DNA of 64,000 nt from Mixta calida (GCF_002953215.1 NZ_CP026378.1:2834540-2898539), one strand, 5' to 3'; numbered from the stretch's first letter, positions 22,531 to 32,259 are shown. The notes: a model not told the origin generated them from the letters alone. Program-made: numbers and translations.

Positions 22531-24042
22531 TCAGGCAGGTTTCTTGCGATTTCTCACCATCGCGACGGCGTTAGAAAAGATTGCCAACTTATGCCGCGGG
22601 ATAAATATGAGCACATAAAGGCCATAGATAACCGCGCCAGCGGCGATATCCAGCAGCAGCTTTTCCCATCCGGTTTTCAGCCCCAGCGCGCTGTCCATGG
22701 CAAACAGCCCCAGACACATCACCAGCGAGCCAATAATCGGGCTGGTTATCTGCGCCAGATACTCTTTCCACGTCACGTTAAGCAGCGTTAGCGCACACCA
22801 GGCCGAGACCGGATAAAGCAGTAACGTACGCAGCGAATAGGAGAGCGCCATCGCCACCAGCCCGTAGCGGACAAAAATAAAGAAAACGGTAATGTTGGTG
22901 ACCGCATAGAGCAGCGTCAGGCGCGACTGCCAGTCTGGACGATCGCGGGCAAACATAACGGTATGGTTGTAATAGCCGATAGAGACGATAAACCCGGTCG
23001 CGCTGACAATCTGCATAACCGGCACCGACGCCATCCATTTCTGCCCCAGCAGCAGCCAGGTAACATCGTGCGACAGATAGCAAAGGCCGATAAAGGCAGG
23101 CGCCGTCAGCAGGATGGTAAAGAACGTCGCATTCAGATAGTGCGACTTGAACTCATCCAGCTGATTTTTCACGCGGGAAAACGCAGGCAGCGAAACGCGC
23201 ATCAATGCCGTCGCCATAACGGTATTCAGCGTGTTGACGATACGTTTGCCCGCCGAGTAAACCCCTGCCGCCGCGCTACCCAGATAATAGGTGATAAAGA
23301 AAATATCACTGTTCTGGTTAGCGAAGTTAGTCATGCCGCTTAGCGCGACATGGCGCGAAAAGCGCATCGACTCTTTAAATGACGCCATGGAAAAACGCAG
23401 GCGCGGCTTCCAGGGCGTCGCCAGCCACAGCGTTATCGTCGCCACGACCGAGGTCACCACCTGCTGCATCACCAGACTGGTGATGCCCATTCCTTTCCAG
23501 GCGAGATAAACCCCCACGATGCCGCCCAAACCGATAGAGGTGATCGAACGAATCGCCAACGAGCGGAACAGCAGACGATGCGTCAGCCAGGCTTCATGCA
23601 CTTTGCTCAGCCCGCTGACCAGAATAATCACGCTGGTCCCACGGATCACATCGCCAAGTCCCTGGATATGCATCATATTTTCAAGGATGTTGGCGGAAAA
23701 GAAGACAATAAGAAATGCCGGCACGGCAAAAATACAGCAGCTCAAAAAAGCCGTATTGAAGTCTTCGTCAGTCGGCTCATGTTTACGTATGATCGACGTA
23801 GCGATACTTTCAAAAATCACCGTTCTGAACAGCTGAGTGATCAAAATGGAGACGCTGAGCATGCCGTAGAGATGCGGATCGAGTAAACGCGCCAGCACCA
23901 GAAAAATAACGAACGTTATCCCCTGCGCAGCGACGTTATCGAGTATCGACCAAACCGCCCCAGAAGCGATACTGCCTTTAGGCGTAGGTTTATCTGACTG
24001 TTTTCTCACTGTGATGTCCTGACGAGTGGAATATTTCAACAT
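22531..24042 (-). CDS. wzx: Exopolysaccharide repeat-unit flippase (AmsL/Wzx-like)
   Basis: This 503-residue protein has about twelve to fourteen membrane helices and the GSIASGAVWSILDNVAAQG start of the WzxC/AmsL type of polysaccharide exporters. It would flip the lipid-linked exopolysaccharide unit to the periplasm for the polymerase at 30226-31320. The start codon overlaps the stop of the pyruvyl transferase gene by one base (TAATG). It is the last minus-strand gene of the locus and ends 2 bases from the shared terminator. Its composition is near the genome average, unlike the O-antigen flippase. Confidence 0.88.
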   Translation of the reverse strand: MLKYSTRQDITVRKQSDKPTPKGSIASGAVWSILDNVAAQGITFVIFLVLARLLDPHLYGMLSVSILITQLFRTVIFESIATSIIRKHEPTDEDFNTAFLSCCIFAVPAFLIVFFSANILENMMHIQGLGDVIRGTSVIILVSGLSKVHEAWLTHRLLFRSLAIRSITSIGLGGIVGVYLAWKGMGITSLVMQQVVTSVVATITLWLATPWKPRLRFSMASFKESMRFSRHVALSGMTNFANQNSDIFFITYYLGSAAAGVYSAGKRIVNTLNTVMATALMRVSLPAFSRVKNQLDEFKSHYLNATFFTILLTAPAFIGLCYLSHDVTWLLLGQKWMASVPVMQIVSATGFIVSIGYYNHTVMFARDRPDWQSRLTLLYAVTNITVFFIFVRYGLVAMALSYSLRTLLLYPVSAWCALTLLNVTWKEYLAQITSPIIGSLVMCLGLFAMDSALGLKTGWEKLLLDIAAGAVIYGLYVLIFIPRHKLAIFSNAVAMVRNRKKPA

Positions 24043-25064
24043 TACGCGCGGGCGATAAGTTCAACCTGGCGCAACCGCTCCTGTAGTTTTTCCACGTTCT
24101 CGTAAAACACGCTGTCGTCGCTGCGCTGACCGCCCAGCTGAGCCGCCTGACGCAGCTTCGCCGCCGCCTGATCGATATAGCGGTCGTTCCATTTCATATT
24201 GAAGCGTGTTTCCGCACCGGTAAACAGACGGTCAGGCACTTCATGCGAGAAGTAACGCGTGTATTTCAGATAGTGCGGCCACCACGGCGTGCTCTTCTGT
24301 TTACGTACGCGAATGAATTCCTTAATGGCGTAATCAACGTCGGCGTTTTTCAGATGGTAATTTTCCCCATAGAGCGCCAGGGTTTTATTACGCATCGATT
24401 CGCGGAATGAGCTGCTGCCCAGCACCAGCGGCTGATAATGCTGGTTGATGGTCTGCGTCCAGTCGAGCCATTTAAAGGTGTTGATCTGACTGGAGCTCAC
24501 CAGCGGCACCCACGGCACCCGCATCGCATCGGCGATGATCGCCGCATGCATCGCATCCGCCAGGATCAGTTTCGCATGACGGATGCGGTTGATAATGGTT
24601 TTGGCGTCGCCCTGCGGGCTGATGTACTCCACCCCGGCGCGACGACAGGCTTCTTCCCATTGACCGGTTTTCAGCGCGTCATGATGGGGGATAAAAATAA
24701 CGCCCTTACGCTCGGCTTCGGGAACAGGCTGGAATTCCGGCAGCGTACTGAGCAGCGCGGCGCCGTCGGTAATCGCTTTTTCTTTCGGCAGGCCCAGGAC
24801 ATGCGCCGTCAGCGGGCCACGCACGCTGAGAATATTCCAGCTTTCATTGCCGAAGTTAGCGGGCGGCACGCCATAACCGACGCCGCTACTGAATACGATC
24901 CATTTTTTAGCGGGCGGCAGCGCGGAGCTGATAATCGTACCGATGCCGGCAAAGCGGCACTCTTCGTTATCATCAAAAACCCCTGGTAATAAATCGTGCC
25001 ACAGCCATTCATTTAAATCGTCGCCGAAATTGCCTGCGGCTGTTTTATAATAATGAACTTTCAC
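24042..25064 (-). CDS. amsJ: Polysaccharide pyruvyl transferase (AmsJ-like)
   Basis: The 340-residue protein belongs to the polysaccharide pyruvyl transferase family. Landmarks are NFGDDLNEWLW near the N-terminus, GIGTIIS, SVRGPLTAHVLG and TDGAALL, and RHAKLILADAMHAAIIADAM, which resembles the family's conserved SxRxH/HAAI region. Such enzymes add ketal-linked pyruvate from PEP to sugars of the repeat, giving the polymer negative charge; amylovoran and stewartan are both pyruvylated. It is coupled to the flippase gene by a one-base overlap. Position and similarity favour AmsJ. Confidence 0.85.
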   Translation of the reverse strand: MKVHYYKTAAGNFGDDLNEWLWHDLLPGVFDDNEECRFAGIGTIISSALPPAKKWIVFSSGVGYGVPPANFGNESWNILSVRGPLTAHVLGLPKEKAITDGAALLSTLPEFQPVPEAERKGVIFIPHHDALKTGQWEEACRRAGVEYISPQGDAKTIINRIRHAKLILADAMHAAIIADAMRVPWVPLVSSSQINTFKWLDWTQTINQHYQPLVLGSSSFRESMRNKTLALYGENYHLKNADVDYAIKEFIRVRKQKSTPWWPHYLKYTRYFSHEVPDRLFTGAETRFNMKWNDRYIDQAAAKLRQAAQLGGQRSDDSVFYENVEKLQERLRQVELIARA

Positions 25065-25159
25065 TCTTTTCTCCTAAATAATCACCAAGGTTAAAAATGT
25101 TAAAAGGCTACTACATCCTTATCGACAGATATCTTCACCCTTTTTGCCAGCAGGTAAAC

Positions 25160-26167
25160 TTATCCTCTTTTCAGAATATGCTTACCCATACGACCTAATA
25201 AAACCAACATATAGGGTGACGTGAACAGCATGACATTAAGGATATTAATTTTTTTATTTAACGTAGGCGATACAGAGTAAAACTCACGGAATGAAAGATG
25301 CGAACGGCATTTTTTAATTGCCTGCACGGCAGCGGAAAAACTGACGGCGCGTGAAACCGCCATAAACGCCACGCGCGCGATAACCGAATATTTATGACGC
25401 AGAAAAATTTTACGCTCTTCCTTATTGCTCCATGCCCTGCCTGTCAGCTGATCGGTGAGCGGCAGGTAATCCAGACGCATGGTTGCTTTATCCCATGACT
25501 TCTTGGTAAGCGATTGTGGCCGTTGGATATAATGGTAGAGAGGCTCTGAAGTGAAGGCCATAGTAATATTCTTATTAAAGATAAGTATCAGCACTTCATA
25601 ATCTTCAAAGATGATTTTCTTTTCATCAAACGCGATGCCGTCAAACAGTTCACGCTTAAAGAGTTTGTTCCATAGAAAGCCCGGTATATCCCCCTCAAGC
25701 ATGGCGATTAACGCCTGCTTGCCGGTCAGCGTGCCGGATGGCGCGTAGTGGTTAGTAACCTTTTTCATCGCACCGTCTTCGCTTTCATAAAAGTAAAGAC
25801 ACTGCGAAACATCTACCTGCTGACTTTCCAGCGTGGTGACCAGCGCCTCAATCATATTGCTTTCCAGATAATCATCAGAATCGAGGAAAGCGATATAATC
25901 ACCGCTGGCAGCGGCGACCAGACGGTTGCGGGTCGCTGACACGCCAAGGTTAGGCTGATTCTTTTGGATAACGAAACGCACCTGCGGATAGCGATCCCGC
26001 AGGTTGTACACCCGTTGCAGGGTGCTATCCGTCGAGCAGTCGTCAACAATGACGATTTCAATATTTTTGTAACTCTGTTCAATAATCGAAAGCAGCGTTT
26101 TTTCGATAAACTTTTCGCAGTTGTATACCGGAATCAGTATGCTGACTAAGCGTTCCATAGACATCAT
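25160..26167 (-). CDS. Glycosyltransferase family 2 (AmsE-like)
   Basis: The 335-residue product begins with the GT-A motif SILIPVYNCEKFIEKTLLSI, followed by VIVDDCSTDST and the AFLDSDDYL metal-binding motif. The EDYE segment near residue 190 fits the catalytic base region of GT2 enzymes. It is likely the AmsE-type transferase that adds a sugar to the exopolysaccharide repeat. A downstream ATG at 26158 could also serve as start. The gene is somewhat more AT-rich than its neighbours. A 95-base gap separates it from the pyruvyl transferase gene. Confidence 0.85.
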   Translation of the reverse strand: MMSMERLVSILIPVYNCEKFIEKTLLSIIEQSYKNIEIVIVDDCSTDSTLQRVYNLRDRYPQVRFVIQKNQPNLGVSATRNRLVAAASGDYIAFLDSDDYLESNMIEALVTTLESQQVDVSQCLYFYESEDGAMKKVTNHYAPSGTLTGKQALIAMLEGDIPGFLWNKLFKRELFDGIAFDEKKIIFEDYEVLILIFNKNITMAFTSEPLYHYIQRPQSLTKKSWDKATMRLDYLPLTDQLTGRAWSNKEERKIFLRHKYSVIARVAFMAVSRAVSFSAAVQAIKKCRSHLSFREFYSVSPTLNKKINILNVMLFTSPYMLVLLGRMGKHILKRG

Positions 26168-26213
26168 GATCTCTCTAAAGCTCTTTTAACCTGTTACCAA
26201 CGTGCTTGCGCTC

Positions 26214-27449
26214 TCAGGCATGCAGTTGACCGCTGATTAACCTGATCAGGCTGTCGTAAGATTTATTTTTATCAAACTCCTGCTCAACCTTACGACGCGC
26301 GGCCTGCAGCATTGGCGTTAAATCGGGCTTTTCATCAACAATTTTCGCAATCACGTCAGCCAGTCCGGCGGCGTCTTTTTCTTTGATTAGCCAGCCATTT
26401 CGACCATCTTCAACCAGCTCAGGTATCCCGCTGTGCCAGGTGGAGATCACGGGGATGCCGCGCGCCATCGCTTCCATCAGCGCGACCGGCACGCCTTCCA
26501 TATCGCCATCTTCCGCCGTCTGGGAAGGCAACATGAAAATGTCCGATTTTTGCAGGAAGTCATTTATCACCTGCGGCGACTGGAAACCATGCAGAATAAC
26601 ATTCTGTTGCAGGCCGTAGCGGGCGATGGTTTGTTCGACTTCGTCGCGCTGCGGGCCGTTGCCCAGCACGTTATAGATAAACTGATAGCCGCGTTCTTTT
26701 AAAATGCGGCAGGCTTCCAGCGAGGTGAAAATCCCTTTTTTGTCGGTGAGACGCGCGATAGTCAGCAGCTGAATCGGCGACCCGATCGGCTTTGCCGGAC
26801 GGAAATGGAAATTATCGGTATCAATGCCAACGCGCATAATGTGGGTACGTGCGGGATCGCCGCCCAGCGCGCGGATCTTTTCCGCCCACAGCTTACTGAT
26901 AGGCAGGATAAATTTACTGTCGCGAAACAGCTCTTTGTAATCGTCGCTATAGGTTCGCAGAATACGGTGGGTGGAGATATCGTAACCATGGAAAATGGTC
27001 GCAAGCTCTCCTTTCAGCACGCCCAGCTTGCGCAGCTTGTTGGCCAGCACCCCGGCCGGACCAAAGTGCGCGATGAAGAGATCCGCTTCATAGGTCTTTT
27101 TATTGGCGGCGACAATCGCGGGCAGAGAGAGATTTTTGGCGCTATAGCCATATTTTTTGAAATTCATTGCCGGCAGCGTTCGGAGCTTGCCTCGCGCCAG
27201 CCCTTTCAGGATGGTTTTGAAGCGGCTGATGGCGCGCGCACTGTTTTTATTTTCTTCTGCAGGCAGCAAATAACGCGTTTTTTGCAGCAATCCATGCTCA
27301 TCTTTCGCAGCAAACTCATCAATCATTTGTCCTGGCAGGACCGAAATAATTTCTACATCAAACCCTTTTTCAACAAAATAAATTATTTGATTTATAACAA
27401 AAGTTTCTGAAGGAACCGGAAAATTATAAACAAAAAAAGAGACTTTCAT
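26214..27449 (-). CDS. amsK: Glycosyltransferase family 4 (AmsK/WcaL-like)
   Basis: The 411-residue protein has the WcaL/AmsK type start KVSFFVYNFPVPSETFVINQ, which matches colanic acid and amylovoran transferases. FHGYDIS, LTIARLTDKKGI and the donor-site EGVPVALMEAMARGIPVISTWHSGIPE are all present. I chose the ATG at 27449 because AGAGG lies five bases upstream; a GTG two codons earlier is also in frame. It adds a sugar to the growing lipid-linked repeat in the cytoplasm. A 216-base spacer with hairpins separates it from wcaJ. Confidence 0.87.
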   Translation of the reverse strand: MKVSFFVYNFPVPSETFVINQIIYFVEKGFDVEIISVLPGQMIDEFAAKDEHGLLQKTRYLLPAEENKNSARAISRFKTILKGLARGKLRTLPAMNFKKYGYSAKNLSLPAIVAANKKTYEADLFIAHFGPAGVLANKLRKLGVLKGELATIFHGYDISTHRILRTYSDDYKELFRDSKFILPISKLWAEKIRALGGDPARTHIMRVGIDTDNFHFRPAKPIGSPIQLLTIARLTDKKGIFTSLEACRILKERGYQFIYNVLGNGPQRDEVEQTIARYGLQQNVILHGFQSPQVINDFLQKSDIFMLPSQTAEDGDMEGVPVALMEAMARGIPVISTWHSGIPELVEDGRNGWLIKEKDAAGLADVIAKIVDEKPDLTPMLQAARRKVEQEFDKNKSYDSLIRLISGQLHA

Positions 27450-27547
27450 TGCCACCTCTGTTCTTGATTCCTGTTTACTTAAAAAAGGAGAAACACCGTC
27501 AACCCTGACCAGGCGCTCTCCTTAGAAAATACAGTAAAAGAAATCGT

Positions 27548-27623
27548 CCATTTAAAAATGGAAAAGCAGGGCAAGACAGCCGCACGTTATACAACGCTAC
27601 GCCGGTTCAACCATTGCCCTGCT
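27548..27623 (-). terminator. Hairpin pair between wcaJ and the GT4 gene, possible internal terminator
   Basis: A perfect 10-bp inverted repeat AGCAGGGCAA/TTGCCCTGCT (27565-27574 and 27614-27623) encloses a 39-base loop. On the minus strand it is followed by TTTTCCATTTTT. A second short palindrome CCATTT/AAATGG lies at 27548-27561. This may cause partial termination or RNA processing inside the operon. Confidence 0.5.
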
Positions 27624-27665
27624 AAATAAAATATGCCAGACAACCCTGTCGTTATCATTCAAAAA

Positions 27666-29111
27666 TCAGTACGCGGTTTTACTGATAAATCCTTTAAAAA
27701 TGGTCAGGAAAATAATCCTCAGGTCCAGCATAATGCTCCAGTCGCGGATATATTGCAGGTCAAACTCGATACGTTTTTCCATTTTTTCCAGCGTGTCGGT
27801 TTCACCGCGCCAGCCGTTGATTTGCGCCCAGCCGGTGATGCCAGGCTTCACTTTATGGCGCAGCATGTAGCCCTGAATAATCGAGCGGTACTGTTCATTA
27901 TGCGCGACAGCGTGCGGGCGCGGTCCGACAATGGACATATCGCCTTTCAGCACGTTGATGAACTGCGGCAGCTCATCCAGCGAGGTAGAGCGCAGAATGC
28001 GGCCAATGGGCGTGATGCGCGCGTCCCCTTTCGTCGCCTGGGTCACGGTGTCGCCGTTCTCCATTACCGACATCGAGCGGAACTTCCATACCTTGATCGG
28101 CTTGCCGTCCATGCCGTAGCGCACCTGACGGAAAATCACCGGGCCTGGCGAGGTGAATTTCACCAGCGCGGCGATGGTCAGCAGCGCCGGCGAGATGAAC
28201 AGCAGAATGCAGGAAGAAACAACGATATCTTCGATGCGCTTCAGCACCATGTTGATGCCGTTCATCGGCGTTTCAAACAGCGGCACCACCGGCACGCCGT
28301 TAATCTCTTCGGTGCGCGACTGCAAAATGTTAAAGGTAAAGATATCCGGGATCAGCATCACCGAGCAGGTGGTGTCCGACAGTTTTACCACCAGATCGCG
28401 GATAGCCGTCTCTTCCGACATCGCCATGGCGATATAGATTTTATCCAGCTTCCCTTCGCGGGCATCGGCCAGCAGCTGGTCAAGGTTGCCACAGTAATTG
28501 ATGCTTCCCGCATTACCACGAGATTCATTAGCAACGTCAGAATAGAGCCCGACAACGTTTAACCCCATCCAGGGGGCGTTAATGAAACTATTAGCAAGTG
28601 AAACGCCAATCGGCATATTGCCGACAATCGCAACGTTGCGCGTGTTGTAACCCAGCTTGCGAATAATACGGGCAAAGAAGCGAATGGCCGAGCGACAAGC
28701 GATAAACCCAACGGCGACAATACCGAACCATAACAGGTAAGCCTTGAAGTTCAGCTCCAGTTCGCTGACGAACGACATCACGCCAGCGGTGATCAGAATG
28801 CTCAGCGCCCAGTTTTGTAAAATCAGCTGTAATTCACTGGCGAAGCTGACGCCGCGCCACGACCGATAAAAGTCTGTGATACCGCCAATCATCTGGAACA
28901 GCGCTAACGCAGTGAGCGAAAGCAGCCACCAGGAAGAAGTAAAAGACTGTGATTCAATGCGGGCTAAAATATAGAGCCCCATAAACATAACAAAAATGTC
29001 AGAAAAACGCTGTATGATGGAAATAATCGACGCGTTGGTACGTGTGCGAAATCCACTAGCCGTTATCATTTTATTATCTTCCCTGCCTAATTCATGCATG
29101 ATTGAAGACAT
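27666..29111 (-). CDS. wcaJ: WcaJ-type undecaprenyl-phosphate glucose-1-phosphate transferase
   Basis: This 481-residue polyprenol-phosphate hexose-1-phosphate transferase starts the exopolysaccharide unit. It has four to five N-terminal membrane helices with the GGITDFYRSWRG signature, a CoA-binding-like middle domain, and the catalytic C-terminal domain with KFRSM, TSLDELPQFINVL, SIVGPRPHA and GYMLRHKVKPGITGWAQ. The C-terminal third is very close to colanic acid WcaJ, which suggests glucose rather than galactose as first sugar. The ATG at 29111 has a GAGG site; an ATG at 29069 fits the family N-terminus better. It lies mid-operon, whereas the equivalent amsG leads the amylovoran operon. Confidence 0.92.
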   Translation of the reverse strand: MSSIMHELGREDNKMITASGFRTRTNASIISIIQRFSDIFVMFMGLYILARIESQSFTSSWWLLSLTALALFQMIGGITDFYRSWRGVSFASELQLILQNWALSILITAGVMSFVSELELNFKAYLLWFGIVAVGFIACRSAIRFFARIIRKLGYNTRNVAIVGNMPIGVSLANSFINAPWMGLNVVGLYSDVANESRGNAGSINYCGNLDQLLADAREGKLDKIYIAMAMSEETAIRDLVVKLSDTTCSVMLIPDIFTFNILQSRTEEINGVPVVPLFETPMNGINMVLKRIEDIVVSSCILLFISPALLTIAALVKFTSPGPVIFRQVRYGMDGKPIKVWKFRSMSVMENGDTVTQATKGDARITPIGRILRSTSLDELPQFINVLKGDMSIVGPRPHAVAHNEQYRSIIQGYMLRHKVKPGITGWAQINGWRGETDTLEKMEKRIEFDLQYIRDWSIMLDLRIIFLTIFKGFISKTAY

Positions 29112-29142
29112 GTCTTAGACCTCGCTATAGTTAATTTGGTGT

Positions 29143-30225
29143 TCAACGTTTGATTATGTCGGCATATAAACCATGCGTTTTGGCTATCATAGCCTGAGAA
29201 GTAAAGTTCTCTATGTATAATTGATTCCCTTTCCGCCCCATTTCACTTAAATCAGATTTATCCAAGCGATTAAACACAGAGAGTAAGGAATTAGCGTCGC
29301 CGTTTTTAAACAGATATCCCGTTTCGTTATTTATGACGACTTCCGGCAGCGAAGTGGCGTCGCTGGCGATTATCGGCAGTGAATAGCTCATCGCCTCCAG
29401 CGGTACCATGGCGAAGCCTTCCCAACGGCTTGGAATGACCAGCACGTCCGCTGCGATAAAATAAGGCTCCATCTGGCTTGCCTTCAGCCAGCCGGTATAT
29501 TCCGCGCCGGGCAGCTTTTCAATCGCTTCCGAACTGTGGACACTGTCGCCAATCAGCGTTAGATGCAGGTTCGGATTCTGATTGCGCTTCATCGCCTCCA
29601 GCAGGACGTCATAGCCTTTCTGGTAATCGAAACGCCCGACGAACAGCACGTTGATGCGCGGGTCGGCGAGACGATCGGGCCGGACGACATGCCGTTCGGC
29701 GACGCCGTTATGAATGACGAAAAGCTTGTCGGCGCTGATGCCGTGTGCCTTTGCCTGGTCAGCCTCATACTGGCTGACGCAGATAATCGCATCGGTCATG
29801 GGCAGCAGGGCTTTTTCGATCAGCGAATAGATCTTTTTCTTGCCGTTGCTGGTCTGCATCAAGAAGCTGAATGCGTGCGGGCAGTAAACCACTTTAGGCC
29901 GGACAAAGGGCCACAGCAGCAACAGGCAGGCGCGGCCAATTACTCCGGCGAAGGAGCTGTGAAGATGCACCACGTCAGGCTTGAATTTCATTACCGTGCG
30001 GCAGAACGCGACGGCGAAAGAGATTAACGCCCCAACGGAGCGCCCTTTACGTTCCCATTTCACCACGTTTTCTTCATGCGCCGTATCCAGTTCACCTGCC
30101 TGATCCTCCGGGATCAGGCACTGAATGCGATAAGCGCCTTTATCATCCTGTTGTGCCGCGACGAGTTGCTTTAAAACGGTGGCGACGCCACCTTTTATTG
30201 TCTCAGCAGCATGGAGGATTTTCAT
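29143..30225 (-). CDS. amsD: Glycosyltransferase family 4 (AmsD-like)
   Basis: The 360-residue GT-B protein starts with KILHAAETIKGGVATVLKQL, has VHLHSSFAGVIGR and CPHAFSF segments, then VLFVGRFDYQKGYDVLLEAM and PSRWEGFAMVPLEAMSYSLPIIASD with the conserved acidic pair. It matches the AmsD-type galactosyltransferases of amylovoran loci in layout and position, directly after the polymerase gene with no gap. Donor sugar is inferred only from that similarity. It acts on the cytoplasmic side of the membrane. Confidence 0.85.
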   Translation of the reverse strand: MKILHAAETIKGGVATVLKQLVAAQQDDKGAYRIQCLIPEDQAGELDTAHEENVVKWERKGRSVGALISFAVAFCRTVMKFKPDVVHLHSSFAGVIGRACLLLLWPFVRPKVVYCPHAFSFLMQTSNGKKKIYSLIEKALLPMTDAIICVSQYEADQAKAHGISADKLFVIHNGVAERHVVRPDRLADPRINVLFVGRFDYQKGYDVLLEAMKRNQNPNLHLTLIGDSVHSSEAIEKLPGAEYTGWLKASQMEPYFIAADVLVIPSRWEGFAMVPLEAMSYSLPIIASDATSLPEVVINNETGYLFKNGDANSLLSVFNRLDKSDLSEMGRKGNQLYIENFTSQAMIAKTHGLYADIIKR

Positions 30226-31320
30226 TTACTCTTCCTTTTTAAATTTTCCAAAACTCAAATAGACATAAAACATTAACGGATAGAACGGCGACAGATGGCG
30301 TAAATAACTACCATAATCCGGTTCAAACAGGCTCTGAATAACCGTATAGGAAATAATAATTAATGAAAACAAGACCACCAGCGGATAGGTTCTGTCCTGT
30401 AGCGCCGCATGCATCGTCTGCCATATTCTTCTGAACATCAGAATAATAAAGGTCGAAATCACCAAATAATAAGGCGACAGCATCAATATCAGCGGGAACG
30501 GAAAGAAGAACGTTACCCAGGTCAGACTCACGTTCAGCCAGCCAAACAGCGGATTGCCCGCCGGGAACCACGGACGAATCAGCGTATTGCTGCCGTCGCC
30601 GGTATCATCCAGACGGTGCTCGTTCACCTCGTTGCGGAAGTTGTCGACATCAATGCCTAAGCCGTACTGGAAACCAAACGCCAACACCAGCAGCGAAAGC
30701 AGGCAGAGGACAAATATCCATTTTCCTTTATGCACATAGCGCGACATCAACAGCAGGCCGTAAAACTCCAGCAGGAACAAAAACCAGTATGTCCTGAAGT
30801 AGTAGGCGTAAAATATGGCGAAACAGGTCCATATCAACAGCCCGGCCGTGCGGTTTAAGAATGTTATTAATAGCGGCATCATTATCAGGAAAACGATAAA
30901 GTCTTTACTTTGCCACGTCAGGTTTATCATTGACGAAAAGCAGAAGAAAAGAAAAACGCCAATATCGAAAATATTCATTGACGCGCCGCGCACCCGGATA
31001 AAGATAAACAAAAAGGTGCTGATAATAATTACTGCCGATATCAGAGCAAACACAATGGAGCTTTGCTCAAAGCCCAACAGCTTATAGAAATAAGCGGTAC
31101 TGCCGTAGGAGTTCCCCGGACCGAAGCTGTAAGTCAGTTTCATAAAGCTGAATATGGTGATTTGGTCGGAGAAGAAATACGGCTTCATCACCGACTCTTT
31201 TACCAACGCCACGGCCAACATTGTCAGCATCATGAACAGAAACAGCATAAAGGTCATATGCGGATCGAAATAGAGATAGCGATTCTTTCTTATACCTATC
31301 TTCAGTGATATAAATTTCAT
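30226..31320 (-). CDS. amsC: Exopolysaccharide polymerase, Wzy-like (AmsC/EpsG type)
   Basis: The 364-residue protein has about ten hydrophobic helices and a periplasmic loop containing DVDNFRNEVNEHRLDDTGDGS. The layout and the FFSDQITIF, YYFRTYW and PDYGSYLRHLSPFYPL segments fit the EpsG/AmsC family of exopolysaccharide polymerases. It would join pyruvylated repeats in the periplasm under control of Wzc. The next gene begins right after its stop. It is clearly distinct from the O-antigen Wzy at 13180-14415. Polymerase function is family-based. Confidence 0.8.
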   Translation of the reverse strand: MKFISLKIGIRKNRYLYFDPHMTFMLFLFMMLTMLAVALVKESVMKPYFFSDQITIFSFMKLTYSFGPGNSYGSTAYFYKLLGFEQSSIVFALISAVIIISTFLFIFIRVRGASMNIFDIGVFLFFCFSSMINLTWQSKDFIVFLIMMPLLITFLNRTAGLLIWTCFAIFYAYYFRTYWFLFLLEFYGLLLMSRYVHKGKWIFVLCLLSLLVLAFGFQYGLGIDVDNFRNEVNEHRLDDTGDGSNTLIRPWFPAGNPLFGWLNVSLTWVTFFFPFPLILMLSPYYLVISTFIILMFRRIWQTMHAALQDRTYPLVVLFSLIIISYTVIQSLFEPDYGSYLRHLSPFYPLMFYVYLSFGKFKKEE

Positions 31321-31353
31321 TATTTTATTCGCCGGTCTGATTGCTGTTTTAAA

Positions 31354-32259
31354 TCACTTCCCCGGAACAAAACGTTTCGCGGTAATAGTGGCTAACTTTT
31401 TTACTCGTTCATTCATCATCGCCATAAAGTGGCTGAATTTAATTTTCCCCGAAAACAGGAGTTTTAAATAAATGGCAATGCCCTTGCCTTTTTCATTCGA
31501 CAGCAGATAGCTGTCAGCAATGATCTTTGCGTAGAAGCCGAACCAGATGTAACTCGGCACGCGTTTTTTGATGCTCTCCAGCCAGATCAGCGATTTATCA
31601 CGCTTGCCGTCTGAGGAGATGCGCGCAGTAGAATCGGAGTCGTCGTAAATGGTCAGCGGCAGATCGAGATAGTAAAAGCTGGCGCCGCGCTCCTGCAGGC
31701 GCAGAGCAAAATCCCAGTCCTGGTGCTTACGCAGCGCGGAGTCGAACTTCGCTCGTTTGGCGATATCGGCGTCCAGCAGCAGCGTGCTGGTCTGAAAATC
31801 GTTGCCCAGCAGCAGAAACTCCATAATGGAGCTGTATTTATTCACCGGCTTGTTGCGACGCAGGTGCAAACCTTCGGGACGCTTATTGTATTTCGCCGTC
31901 ATGCAGACGCGATTTTTTCCCGGCTGCTGGCGTAAAAAGGCGAGCTGTTTTTCCAGCTTCTCCGGTACCCATTCGTCGTCGGAATCAAGCAACGCGATAA
32001 ATTCGCCGCGACTCCGCTCAATGCCTTCGTTGCGCGGACGCGTGCCGCCACTGTTCTGTTCCAGCTGAATGAAGCGCACGCGCTCATCCTGCACGGCCGC
32101 CATCACGGCGGCGGTGTTGTCCGTGGAGGCATCGTCGACCACAAACACTTCGATATTACGATAAGTCTGGTTTAAGACGCTGTTTAGGGTTTTTAAAATG
32201 ATGTCGGCACGGTTAAAGGTAGGAATAACGACGCTGATTAAAGGCGTAGACTCAGTCAT
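31354..32259 (-). CDS. amsB: Glycosyltransferase family 2 (AmsB-like)
   Basis: The 301-residue protein begins with PLISVVIPTFNRADIILKTL and has VFVDDASTDNT and ALLDSDDEW, the GT-A nucleotide-binding and DxD motifs. The HQDWDFALRL segment carries the probable catalytic acid. By position after wzc and before the polymerase it matches AmsB. It would add one sugar to the exopolysaccharide repeat. The gene follows the internal terminator at 32295-32319, so its expression likely depends on read-through. Confidence 0.86.
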   Translation of the reverse strand: MTESTPLISVVIPTFNRADIILKTLNSVLNQTYRNIEVFVVDDASTDNTAAVMAAVQDERVRFIQLEQNSGGTRPRNEGIERSRGEFIALLDSDDEWVPEKLEKQLAFLRQQPGKNRVCMTAKYNKRPEGLHLRRNKPVNKYSSIMEFLLLGNDFQTSTLLLDADIAKRAKFDSALRKHQDWDFALRLQERGASFYYLDLPLTIYDDSDSTARISSDGKRDKSLIWLESIKKRVPSYIWFGFYAKIIADSYLLSNEKGKGIAIYLKLLFSGKIKFSHFMAMMNERVKKLATITAKRFVPGK

